Shown here one piece after another: positions 42,235-49,486 of a DNA stretch of 52,637 nt. The DNA comes from Selenomonadales bacterium (lineage in GTDB: Bacteria > Bacillota > UBA994), in NCBI GenBank assembly GCA_018335585.1, contig JAGXRZ010000054.1:1-52637 (forward strand). The letters are read 5' to 3'. The position numbers were made by a program, and so were the translations under genes. Under the pieces are notes generated by a model that saw only the letters and a list, made by a program, of their open reading frames with translations, was not told the origin of the DNA and ran no database searches. The first letter of the stretch is position 1. Every line of letters begins with the position of its first letter.

Positions 42235-43313
42235 AGAGAAAACTCTGCTTCCGACAAGATGCGGCTTACGACTAGCGTAGGATGTTCCGACGTGTTTACT
42301 TCCTGCGGCACGCGGTAGGGCTGCCCTTGTTCGTCATAGAGCATTCTGACGCGTGGGTACTTATAGAACCCTTTGGGCGTGTCTACGACAATGCCGACGC
42401 GGTTATCCGAAAACTTGACGATGGAACCCGTAGGATAGGCAGCCACGTTTTCGAGAAACTTGGCGATTAGGTCGAGCGAGAAGCTTTGGTTGCCGGAACC
42501 AGCGATTAGCTCTAACGCTTCATGCGGTGGGAAGGCGGGGCGGTGTACTCTCGCTGCCGTTACCGCGTCGTAAACGTCGCAGATAGATACTATTTGTGCG
42601 TGCAGCTGAATTTGGCTGCCCTTTTTTCCGTATGGGTAGCCTGAACCGTCGTAGCGCTCGTGGTGCTCGTGGGCTACATCTCTGGCTTGCGGCAGGGCTT
42701 CCAGTATCTCATAACCTGCCGTGGTATGCGTCTTGACGGCCTCAAACTCCTGTGGGGTGAGCAAGGCAGGTTTGCGCAGAATAGTTTGTGGGACTACACT
42801 CATACCGACATCAAGCATTATGGCCCCAATCCCGAGGTGGCTTAACTGCTCTTTGGTCAGCCCGCAGCTAATGCCGGTAATCAGTGCCAGCACACATACA
42901 TTCACGGAGTGGCCGAAAAGATAATCGTCCTCTAGGCGTATGTCGGTCAGGTTGACCATAAGCTCGCGTTGGCGCAGCAGTTCCTCGACAATGGTGTCCA
43001 CCGTGCGCGCCACTTCCTTAGAGCGCATTAACACGTAAGAAAGTGGGTTTGGCGTCTCCATTGCAGCTACTAAGTTGCGCACTCTGTGCACGGCGCCGGC
43101 GCGCGTCTCGTCGGTGATGACGTCTTCCACGCGAAAACCGTCCATGAGGCTGTCTTCAATGTAGAGAAACGGCACTCCTAGACTCCGAAGTTGCGATATG
43201 TAGCGGTGTGTCAACATCACATTGCGCTGCAGCAAAGCTTGTCCGGCGCTGCCGTAAACCGGACGCGCCACGCACATGCCAGGTTTGAGGGAAGTGATAG
43301 GTACTCTGCGCAT
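42210..43313 (-). CDS. HD-GYP domain protein with altered HD motif
   Basis: 367 residues from the ATG at 43313 (AAGGGG upstream); an upstream ATG at 43340 is possible. An N-terminal region (about 1-125) carries no named domain. The HD-GYP domain, a cyclic-di-GMP phosphodiesterase fold, keeps HSVNVCVLA, HTTAGYEIL, HEHHERYDGSGYP and ICDVYDA. Where the family has LHDIGK, this reads MLDVGMSVVP: the histidine of the HD dyad is a leucine (codon CTT, one base from CAT). It may be a binding protein rather than an enzyme. Confidence 0.85.
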   Translation of the reverse strand: MRRVPITSLKPGMCVARPVYGSAGQALLQRNVMLTHRYISQLRSLGVPFLYIEDSLMDGFRVEDVITDETRAGAVHRVRNLVAAMETPNPLSYVLMRSKEVARTVDTIVEELLRQRELMVNLTDIRLEDDYLFGHSVNVCVLALITGISCGLTKEQLSHLGIGAIMLDVGMSVVPQTILRKPALLTPQEFEAVKTHTTAGYEILEALPQARDVAHEHHERYDGSGYPYGKKGSQIQLHAQIVSICDVYDAVTAARVHRPAFPPHEALELIAGSGNQSFSLDLIAKFLENVAAYPTGSIVKFSDNRVGIVVDTPKGFYKYPRVRMLYDEQGQPYRVPQEVNTSEHPTLVVSRILSEAEFSLYRRALID

Positions 43314-43386
43314 ACTTAACCCCTTATCCGTGCTAGTCATGTCTATTTCGACACGCAGTGAGATAATCCTCTATTCAAAATGCAGG

Positions 43387-43406
43387 GGGGAGGCAGTTGC
43401 CTCCCC
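43387..43406 (-). terminator. Terminator of the 72-residue gene
   Basis: A perfect 9-bp stem, GGGGAGGCA with TGCCTCCCC, and a 2-nt loop, just after the stop of the minus-strand small gene. The T-run is weak (ATTTTG, 8 nt later). Confidence 0.55.
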
Positions 43407-43419
43407 GTGTGGCCGTGAA

Positions 43420-43638
43420 CTAGAGCATGGTGTTATTCCGCAGCAAACAATGCAGGTTTTCCATCCTGCGCAAGGCCCGCAGCGAGGTGCGTGCGTTGCC
43501 GGCTAGTGCGAGCATGAGGGCGGCTGCGTCCATGTTAGGAGAGAGCGTTGCCAAAGCCCGAAAGCCGCGCACTGTGCTCTGCTGATGCAGAATGCCTCTC
43601 CGCACTAGAGCGCAGAAGCGTTCTTGACGAGTTGCCAT
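43420..43638 (-). CDS. Small hypothetical basic protein
   Basis: 72 residues. The ATG at 43638 is preceded by AAAGGGGGG, a good ribosome binding site. Basic and rich in Arg/Ala/Leu, probably all helix (CALVRRGILHQQSTVRGFRA ... ALMLALAGNARTSLRALRRM). It has one Cys near the start and one near the end. I do not recognise it. It is convergent to none of its neighbours and transcribed on its own. Confidence 0.6.
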   Translation of the reverse strand: MATRQERFCALVRRGILHQQSTVRGFRALATLSPNMDAAALMLALAGNARTSLRALRRMENLHCLLRNNTML

Positions 43639-43748
43639 CTCGAATCCCCCCTTTCATTTCACCATACGACGCGTCAGGCGAGAAAGTCACAAATAGGACG
43701 AGCTAGGAAAATAGTATATTTTTCAATTGGCTTATATCAGCAGGAAAA

Positions 43749-43785
43749 CCTCCTGACAGCAAGAATATTTCTTGTAGTCAGGAGG
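43749..43785 (+). promoter_or_regulatory. Hairpin that hides the amidase ribosome binding site
   Basis: CCTCCTGAC (43749-43757) pairs perfectly with GTCAGGAGG (43777-43785), and within it CAAGAA (43760-43765) pairs with TTCTTG (43769-43774). The right arm contains the AGGAGG Shine-Dalgarno site of the amidase, 10 nt before its ATG. If folded in the mRNA, translation would be blocked; an RNA thermometer, a factor-dependent switch or protection from read-through are possible. Confidence 0.7.
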
Positions 43786-43795
43786 CGTTAGTTGT

Positions 43796-45271
43796 ATGCA
43801 TAAACACATCGCATTTTGGCTAGCTTTCATGGTGTTGACGGTCTTTGTGTCTTCGGCATGGGCAGCCACCCCAAGCGTAGTCAATGTCAACCAGCTAAAC
43901 CTGCGCAGTGGCCCGGGCCAAGCCTTTAGGGTGCTATCCACCTTGGCGCGGAACACCGAACTGGTAGTAGTTGGTTTGTCGGGTGAGTGGCGGCAGGTAG
44001 TTACCGCAACCGGCAATAGCGGATGGGTGTTCGGGCCCCATCTTGCGGAGGACTCGCGGTTCGTAGCCAAAGAGAGAACTGCTGTTGTCAGCGTAGCGAG
44101 GCTCAATGTCCGGCAGGGGCCGGGAACGGGTTATCCTGTAATTGCGGTGGCCGAGCGCGGGCAGTCGCTTCAGGTTAGAGGCGACGTAGGTGTGTGGCTC
44201 AAAGTACAGTCGCCAAGCTTTCTAGGCTATGTGCATAGCGACTTTGTCACGGAACAAGCCGCTCCGCCAGCTGCGCCGGATGCGGCGAGCGTACCGTTAG
44301 CGCGTGTGACCGCAAGCGCACTAAACCTGCGCTCCGGTGCTGGCACAGAGTCTTCGATAATTGCACGCCTCCCCCAGGGAACCCTAGTAGCCGTACTGGC
44401 GCCTGGCGCATGGTCACAGGTTATGCTTGAGAACGGCACGATAGGGTTTGTGTCAGAGACCTACATCGCACGGGTCGAGGGTCAAGCGACTGCGCGCGTG
44501 GATGCTAACGCCGTGAATCAACGGCGCGGCCCTGGCACAAGTTTTCCGGTCATGACTACTCACCCTGCCGGACAAGTTGTGGCGCTTGGCGGCCGCGAAG
44601 GTGATTGGGTGCGCGTGTCGTCTTCAGTCGGTGAGGGGTTCATTTTGGGTAGCCTGCTGTCTTTTGGCTTCTTGAGCCCGGAAGTCCCCACGCGCGAGAC
44701 ACCTGTTAGGCAGGACTTAGTAGGGTTTAGGGTAGCCATTGACGCCGGACACGGCGGTACAGACCCCGGCGCTATCGGTGTCAACGGTCTTAGGGAGAGC
44801 GACGTAAACTTAAGAATGGCACTTAAGCTGCGTACCCTGCTACAGGAGGCCGGAGCCGAAGTGTTTATGACGAGAACGGCTGACGTTCGCCCATCGCTTG
44901 ACGAGCGCATTGCGGTAGCCCACGACAATCGGGCAGATATTTTTGTGAGCATTCACAACAACGCTCATCCACTAACCGAGGTTTCCGGAACGCAGACGTT
45001 CTTTGGCATCACTCCGAGTAGCTTCCGGCTTGGACAAGCCGTCCATCGCCGCCTTGTTGCCTTGGGCCTTACCGACAGAGGTGTGCACTCCGCTAACTTC
45101 AGGGTTCTGCAGTCGACCATGGTGCCTGCTATCCTCACCGAGACAGCGTTCTTGTCTAACCGGGGAGACGCGGCCTTGCTCGCTGACGAAAACTTTATTA
45201 ACCGCGCCGTAGAGGCGCACTTCGAAGGGATTCGCGAGTTTCTGCTCGCACGGCGCTCTCCGGGGTCGTAG
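43796..45271 (+). CDS. N-acetylmuramoyl-L-alanine amidase with SH3-type repeats
   Basis: 491 residues. Signal peptide (IAFWLAFMVLTVFVSSAWA) then four bacterial SH3 repeats (each with the LNLRSGPG-type motif: NQLNLRSGPGQ, ARLNVRQGPG, SALNLRSGAG, NAVNQRRGPG) that bind the wall. The C-terminal Amidase_3 domain, from about residue 308, shows the zinc ligands DAGHGG, GLRESD and SIHNNA and the catalytic Glu in LTETAFLSN. It cuts the amide between muramic acid and the peptide, in cell separation or sporulation. Confidence 0.95.
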   Translation: MHKHIAFWLAFMVLTVFVSSAWAATPSVVNVNQLNLRSGPGQAFRVLSTLARNTELVVVGLSGEWRQVVTATGNSGWVFGPHLAEDSRFVAKERTAVVSVARLNVRQGPGTGYPVIAVAERGQSLQVRGDVGVWLKVQSPSFLGYVHSDFVTEQAAPPAAPDAASVPLARVTASALNLRSGAGTESSIIARLPQGTLVAVLAPGAWSQVMLENGTIGFVSETYIARVEGQATARVDANAVNQRRGPGTSFPVMTTHPAGQVVALGGREGDWVRVSSSVGEGFILGSLLSFGFLSPEVPTRETPVRQDLVGFRVAIDAGHGGTDPGAIGVNGLRESDVNLRMALKLRTLLQEAGAEVFMTRTADVRPSLDERIAVAHDNRADIFVSIHNNAHPLTEVSGTQTFFGITPSSFRLGQAVHRRLVALGLTDRGVHSANFRVLQSTMVPAILTETAFLSNRGDAALLADENFINRAVEAHFEGIREFLLARRSPGS

Positions 45272-45350
45272 GCTACCGGCCGCCGGGAGATTGTCGCTTG
45301 TGGCTTGTCGCTTGGGGGGGCTGTGAGCCCCTACGGCTCACGGCTCATAA
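45271..45350. repeat. Heptamer-period repeat (TTGTCGC/TTGTGGC units) after the amidase
   Basis: CTACCGGCCGCC (the border of the long elements), then TTGTCGC, TTGTGGC, TTGTCGC, TTGG and seven G's, then CTGTGAGC..GCTCACGGCTCA, which can fold back on itself. It begins at the amidase stop codon. Confidence 0.75.
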
Positions 45351-45358
45351 CAAGGAGA

Positions 45359-45383
45359 AGGCTGACTCATTAGTCAGCCTTCT
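45359..45383. terminator. Hairpin at the end of the amidase / miniprotein pair
   Basis: AAGGCTGACT and AGTCAGCCTT flank a CATT loop, followed by CTTC. It may end both the amidase transcript and, in reverse, that of the miniprotein, whose stop codon is inside the loop. Confidence 0.65.
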
Positions 45384-45468
45384 TCGCCTTTGTGGCAGAT
45401 AGAGATGCTTGCACCTTTTTCTCAAATGGTTTTCCAATCTTAAAGATCTTGCGACACTTTGCGCCCAC
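45370..45468 (-). CDS. Lysine-rich miniprotein (32 residues)
   Basis: A GTG at 45468 follows GGGAGGTGACG. The frame reads MGAKCRKIFKIGKPFEKKVQ and ends in a lysine-rich tail (TKAKKAD). The start is chosen by the ribosome binding site; the frame is open further upstream. Similar size, start codon and lysine richness as the miniprotein at 29935-30015. Coding is likely but not proven. Confidence 0.5.
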   Translation of the reverse strand: MGAKCRKIFKIGKPFEKKVQASLSATKAKKAD

Positions 45469-45554
45469 GACCGTCACCTCCCGCAAGATTATAGCATGCC
45501 CTTGGCGTATCGTCACGCCTGCTTGGCGGTACTCTATGCGAGAGGTGGGAAACA

Positions 45555-45995
45555 GTGACGTGGTTGAGCGCGCTGTTAGCGGCATTGTCGGGAGCGCTTA
45601 TGGCGGTGCAAGGTTCGATAAACTCGAGCTTGGGCAAGCAGGTGGGGGTGTTGCTGGCTACCCTGATCGTGCATGCGGTCGGCACCGGTTTTGCCTTGTT
45701 GCTATATTGCCTGCCCTTCCTGCGCGGACAGCGAGGCGGGAGCCCCGGGAATGTCCCTTGGTATCTTTATGTGGGGGGCGTGCTCGGCGTAGGTATTGTC
45801 TATTTGGTGGCGATAAGCATCGCTCGCTTAGGTGTAGCCGTAACCACTACGCTAATTATCGTGGGGCAGGTCGGAACGGCACTCTTGATTGACGAGTTAG
45901 GCCTCTTTGGCCTGCAGCGCACGCCGTTCACATGGCTGAAAGGTGCCGGGCTGCTACTTTTGGCCGCCGGAGCGGGACTACTACTCCGTAAGTAG
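45555..45995 (+). CDS. DMT-family membrane protein (YdcZ/DUF606 type)
   Basis: 146 residues, five membrane segments, the half-size five-helix form of the drug/metabolite superfamily. Starts from GTG at 45555 after GAGAGGTG. Typical motifs: LLAALSGALMAVQGSINSSL at the start, VYLVAISIARLGVAVTTTLI in the middle, and IDELGLFG before the last segment. Such proteins may work as dimers to export small compounds. Substrate unknown. Confidence 0.85.
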   Translation: MTWLSALLAALSGALMAVQGSINSSLGKQVGVLLATLIVHAVGTGFALLLYCLPFLRGQRGGSPGNVPWYLYVGGVLGVGIVYLVAISIARLGVAVTTTLIIVGQVGTALLIDELGLFGLQRTPFTWLKGAGLLLLAAGAGLLLRK

Positions 45996-46044
45996 GGACG
46001 TGCGTTTCGCACGTCCGCGGACGTGCCACAGGCACGTCCCTACT
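45991..46044. repeat. Tandem double-hairpin palindrome between convergent genes
   Basis: GGACGTGCG-TTT-CGCACGTCC (45996-46016) followed by GGACGTGCC-ACA-GGCACGTCC (46019-46039); the whole also pairs end to end (AGTAGGGACGTGC with its complement at 46032-46044). The stop codons of both flanking genes lie in its outer edges, so it likely serves as a two-way terminator and may be a dispersed repeat. Confidence 0.75.
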
Positions 46045-46852
46045 TGCTCGCTAACGTGATCATGGCGCGGAGCCCTTGGAAAGCCGTAATATAGTCGTCG
46101 GCAGTATACTCTACGATGCTGCCTTCTACGCGCAGCGAACCCGGCAGAAAAGCTGCCGCATCTGCCATGCCAGCATTTAAGAACTCTATGCGCATGGTAA
46201 CCGGGGGACGAAAGACAAGCGGCTGCCACGCGGGTCGCTTACTCATGGCGTGTTCAGCCCGTGTGCGAATCAAGTCTGCGGCCGCTCTTGGGTGTAGGTT
46301 CTTGGCGCTGTAGCGGGTAATGGCCTCTTTTACGGCAGCCACTTCGACGCTTGGGAGCAGTGCTAACGCTTCCTCGGTCGCATCTTTATCACCGGTCGTC
46401 AAAACCACGGGAACACCGAAGTGACCTGCTAAGCCGGCATTGATACCGATTTCGCCGCACAATACCCCATTGACCCACACGTTACTCACCACGCCACCGC
46501 TGATAGTGTGCGAGAGAATCCCACGCGCGTGCATGCGCGAGTGATAGCCGACGAACATGCAGGCGTCGCACTCAGCGTCGACCCCCTGCATCATCATCAG
46601 CGGCTTAGGCGTGCCAAGAATTACCTCGGCTAAGGGGTGAAGCTGTTTGGGGAGAAGGTTGTTCATTCCGCCGTGGCTGTCGTTTACTACAATCTTTGTG
46701 GCACCGCCAGCTATGGCGCCCTCTACGGCGGCATTGACTTCCTCGGTCATCTGCAGACGCGCCTCATCGTAAGTCTTCCCACCGGGGCCGGTGCTGTCGC
46801 TGTTTACTACGCCGCATACGCCCTCAATGTCCACACTGATAAATACCTTCAC
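46040..46852 (-). CDS. M55 family D-aminopeptidase (DppA-like), second copy
   Basis: 270 residues from the GTG at 46852, after AAGGAGCG; a longer frame to 46894 lacks a site. VFISVDIEGVCGVVNSD carries the Asp/Glu zinc ligands, VNDSHGGMNNLLPKQLHP and YHSRMHARGILSHTISG continue the family pattern. Same zinc D-peptide hydrolase family as the copy at 10.4 kb. The two are paralogs rather than recent duplicates. It is convergent with the YdcZ-type gene. Confidence 0.88.
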   Translation of the reverse strand: MKVFISVDIEGVCGVVNSDSTGPGGKTYDEARLQMTEEVNAAVEGAIAGGATKIVVNDSHGGMNNLLPKQLHPLAEVILGTPKPLMMMQGVDAECDACMFVGYHSRMHARGILSHTISGGVVSNVWVNGVLCGEIGINAGLAGHFGVPVVLTTGDKDATEEALALLPSVEVAAVKEAITRYSAKNLHPRAAADLIRTRAEHAMSKRPAWQPLVFRPPVTMRIEFLNAGMADAAAFLPGSLRVEGSIVEYTADDYITAFQGLRAMITLASK

Positions 46853-46962
46853 TCTTGCACGCTCCTTTACACTCGCTATCACAGATATATTCAATGCTCT
46901 GCCCTCTGCTCCTGCCGTGACTTGTAACCAGTCTGTAACTTAGTTTAGAGCGCGTCATGCCT

Positions 46963-46968
46963 TATAAT
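46963..46968 (+). promoter_or_regulatory. -10 element before the first GerMN gene
   Basis: A perfect TATAAT with no good -35 (TTAGTT at 17 nt). It lies 19 nt before the start codon, so the leader must be very short. Confidence 0.5.
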
Positions 46969-46987
46969 TAACTTGGAGGTGGCGAAA

Positions 46988-47959
46988 GTGCGTATGCGGA
47001 AGTGGTTGCTTGTCTTAGTGCTAGTCGCTCTCTCCTTGGCTGTCAGTTGTACAAATGAACCGAGCCGGGCCCCGCTTGTGCCCCTTGTGGCCCATAACGC
47101 ACACAGCCAGCGGGCCCATTACACAGCTTCCGGTGAGTCACCGTTTGTCGTAGTATATGTTTTGGAGAGGGCAACCGGCTGGATTGTTCCGCTTAGCGTG
47201 GCGCGCGAGCCGGGACAAACGCCCCTAGAGCAAGCGGTCCGTCTCTTAAACGACGGCGCTTGGCCGGAGGATTTTAGGACCTTAGGCGCAGGTCAGTCTC
47301 GCATTCAAGGAACGACCCTTAGGGATACGGTGTTGACGGTAGATATGCCGCCTGCCTTTCAGGCATGGGTCACTCGCAATCTAGCCGAGGAGCGCTCCTT
47401 TGTTAAGGCAACGGTGCTTACGCTTACGAGTTTTCGGGACATTACGGCAGTGAGATTCACGATTAACGGACTCCCCATGCACGGTGCGGTCGGTCCTTTT
47501 CAGCTCGCCGAACCCATAGGACGACCCACAGCCGTTAACTCGCTGCTAGCGACCGGCAATTCAGTGGTGCTTTACCTTAGGCTACGAGACGCAGATTTGC
47601 TGGTGCCTTGGGCGGTGCCTGCCGCGCGCCGGGACCCTGCAGTCGCCTTGCAGGAGTTAATTAGATTTCGCGGACATGAGAAGCTTGTCTCCCCCGTCCC
47701 CAACAATCTCTCGGTTCAGTCTGTGCGGGTAGGAGAGGGACTGGCCATAGTCAATCTCGATAAGGCCTCCGTTTCCCTGTTTTTGCAGGGAGCTGTTAAC
47801 CAGCAACTCGTTCTCGATGCCCTCGTCTATACTCTCTTAGAGTTTCCCGACATAAAGGAAGTCCAATTCCTAGTTGACGGGCGCGTGCTTGCTCCGCTAG
47901 GGTCGAACCTAGACCTCAGCAGACCGATTGGGCGGACGGAGATTAACCGAGTGCGATAG
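46988..47959 (+). CDS. GerMN-domain lipoprotein (first)
   Basis: 323 residues from the GTG at 46988 (GGAGGTGG upstream; an ATG two codons later is possible). Lipobox VSC near residue 20 (LVLVALSLAVSC). Two GerMN domains follow, each with the LEQAVRLLNDG-type helix and a TVDMPPAFQAW / IVNLDKASVSLF strand, then a TEF or LEFPDIKEVQFLVDG end. GerM-type proteins act in spore formation, germination and peptidoglycan. A second copy lies at 49487-50536, across MarR and murI. Confidence 0.86.
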   Translation: MRMRKWLLVLVLVALSLAVSCTNEPSRAPLVPLVAHNAHSQRAHYTASGESPFVVVYVLERATGWIVPLSVAREPGQTPLEQAVRLLNDGAWPEDFRTLGAGQSRIQGTTLRDTVLTVDMPPAFQAWVTRNLAEERSFVKATVLTLTSFRDITAVRFTINGLPMHGAVGPFQLAEPIGRPTAVNSLLATGNSVVLYLRLRDADLLVPWAVPAARRDPAVALQELIRFRGHEKLVSPVPNNLSVQSVRVGEGLAIVNLDKASVSLFLQGAVNQQLVLDALVYTLLEFPDIKEVQFLVDGRVLAPLGSNLDLSRPIGRTEINRVR

Positions 47960-48043
47960 CGCTCATCGTCGCACTATTGACCCGTCTACTGCTACTCTGG
48001 TAGACTTTACTTGGGTTAGCGGATACGCGAGGGGGAAGATGGA

Positions 48044-48496
48044 ATGAGCGATGCCGACTTTCTGAAGACTGTCGACGACGTCGAAAGGCTTTTGCGCACC
48101 GTCAGTGTTATTATCAAGAAGCGAGGCAGGGAGATTCTCGCTGACTTTGGGATTACCCCTCCGCAGTTTAGCGCACTCCTCACCTTGATTCAAAACGGCG
48201 ACATGACCATTGGCGAGTTAGGCGAGAAGTTGTACCTAGCCTGTAGCACCGCTACCGACCTAGTGGATCGCATGGAACGAAACGGCCTTGTAGCACGTGA
48301 GCGCGACACTAATGACCGACGTGTGATTCGGTTGCGAGTGCTTGAGCGCGGGCATCAAATGCTAGAGGAAGTAATGCAGGCGCGGCGGAGGTATTTGTCC
48401 GGTGTGCTTGAGCGCGTCTCGCGAGAGGAGACAGCCAACATGGTTGTGGCCCTTGACCATCTCGCCGCACTTATGACGCAGGAGGAAGTTACTTAA
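48044..48496 (+). CDS. MarR-family transcription regulator
   Basis: 150 residues. Winged helix-turn-helix: PPQFSALLTLIQNGDMTIG, ELGEKLYLACSTATDLVDRM (recognition helix), then RDTNDRRVIRLRVLERGHQM (wing). It should bind DNA as a dimer and respond to small ligands. ATG at 48044 behind GAGGGGGAAG. Followed by a terminator, so it forms its own transcription unit; the target is unknown. Confidence 0.93.
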   Translation: MSDADFLKTVDDVERLLRTVSVIIKKRGREILADFGITPPQFSALLTLIQNGDMTIGELGEKLYLACSTATDLVDRMERNGLVARERDTNDRRVIRLRVLERGHQMLEEVMQARRRYLSGVLERVSREETANMVVALDHLAALMTQEEVT

Positions 48497-48501
48497 ACGT
48501 C

Positions 48502-48527
48502 AAGACCTGCCGCGGGCGGGTCTTTTG
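48502..48527 (+). terminator. Terminator after the MarR gene
   Basis: AAGACCTGCC and GGGCGGGTCTT form a GC-rich stem around a GC loop, followed by TTGT. Confidence 0.8.
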
Positions 48528-48599
48528 TCTGGTTAGCAGCGCGCGCTAGTTACCGCCGTCAGAAGTAGCGCATACTATGAAGCATCACAGAAAGAGGCG

Positions 48600-49418
48600 G
48601 TGGTGGATTTGGGCCCAATCGGCCTGTTTGACTCCGGTGTCGGCGGCCTTTCGGTGTTGCGGCAGCTGCAGAAGGTAATGCCGCAAGAGGATTATGTGTA
48701 CTTTGCCGACACCTTGCATATGCCCTACGGGTTGCGTAGCCAGGCAGAGCTTGAACAAATTGTTTTTGGCATCTGCGACTTCTTACTGCGTGAGCGCTGC
48801 CGCGCGATTGTAATGGCCTGCAACACCTCGTCCGCCTTAGTATTACCGCTAGCCAGACAACGCTACCGAGTGCCGCTATTTGGTATGCTGTTGCCGGGAG
48901 CGCGTGCCGCCGCTCAAGTTACTCTAGAGGGCCGGGTCGGCGTGCTTGCTACCGAGGCCACGATTAGGTCGCAGGCCTACACGAAAGCTCTAAAGGCCAT
49001 CTCGCCCTGCACAGAGGTTTTCGGGCAAGCGTGCACGGCTCTCGCCCCGTTAGTAGAGAACGGTGAACTCGCGGGCGCACAGGTGAGTGATGCGGTACAT
49101 GACTGCGTGGCACCGGTGCTTCTGCAGCACGTTGACACTTTAGTTCTTGGCTGTACGCACTATCCGTTCTTGCTGCCTGTGTTTAATCAAGTGGTTCCCC
49201 CTAACGTGAAACTAGTCGACCCAGCGGAAGAAGCAGCGCGGGATGTGCAGGCACATCTGTCACCGGCACTTTCCGGCGGCGGCAATACCACCTTCTACGT
49301 TTCAGGCGGCGTCCGGCAGTTTGGGCAAGTGGCAGGGAGCTTGCTTGGTGTCGCCATAGAACCTCGGCAGGTAAAGTTTGGGGCAGGAACAAACGGTTTG
49401 AGCGTGGAAGTTGTTTGA
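48600..49418 (+). CDS. murI: Glutamate racemase
   Basis: 272 residues from a GTG at 48600. Makes D-glutamate for peptidoglycan. Catalytic Cys pair: CNTSSA (about 73) and GCTHYPFL (about 183); FDSGVGGLSVL near the N-terminus and DTLHMPYG hold the substrate. The gene lies in a series with GerMN and RNase PH, a usual neighbourhood in Bacillota (murI-gerM-rph-rdgB-yfcE). Confidence 0.96.
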   Translation: MVDLGPIGLFDSGVGGLSVLRQLQKVMPQEDYVYFADTLHMPYGLRSQAELEQIVFGICDFLLRERCRAIVMACNTSSALVLPLARQRYRVPLFGMLLPGARAAAQVTLEGRVGVLATEATIRSQAYTKALKAISPCTEVFGQACTALAPLVENGELAGAQVSDAVHDCVAPVLLQHVDTLVLGCTHYPFLLPVFNQVVPPNVKLVDPAEEAARDVQAHLSPALSGGGNTTFYVSGGVRQFGQVAGSLLGVAIEPRQVKFGAGTNGLSVEVV

Positions 49419-49486
49419 CCGGGGAAACTGAATAAGCAGTGCGCGCCTCGCATATCGTGTAGGGAGATAGCTTAAAGGAGGCGCAC

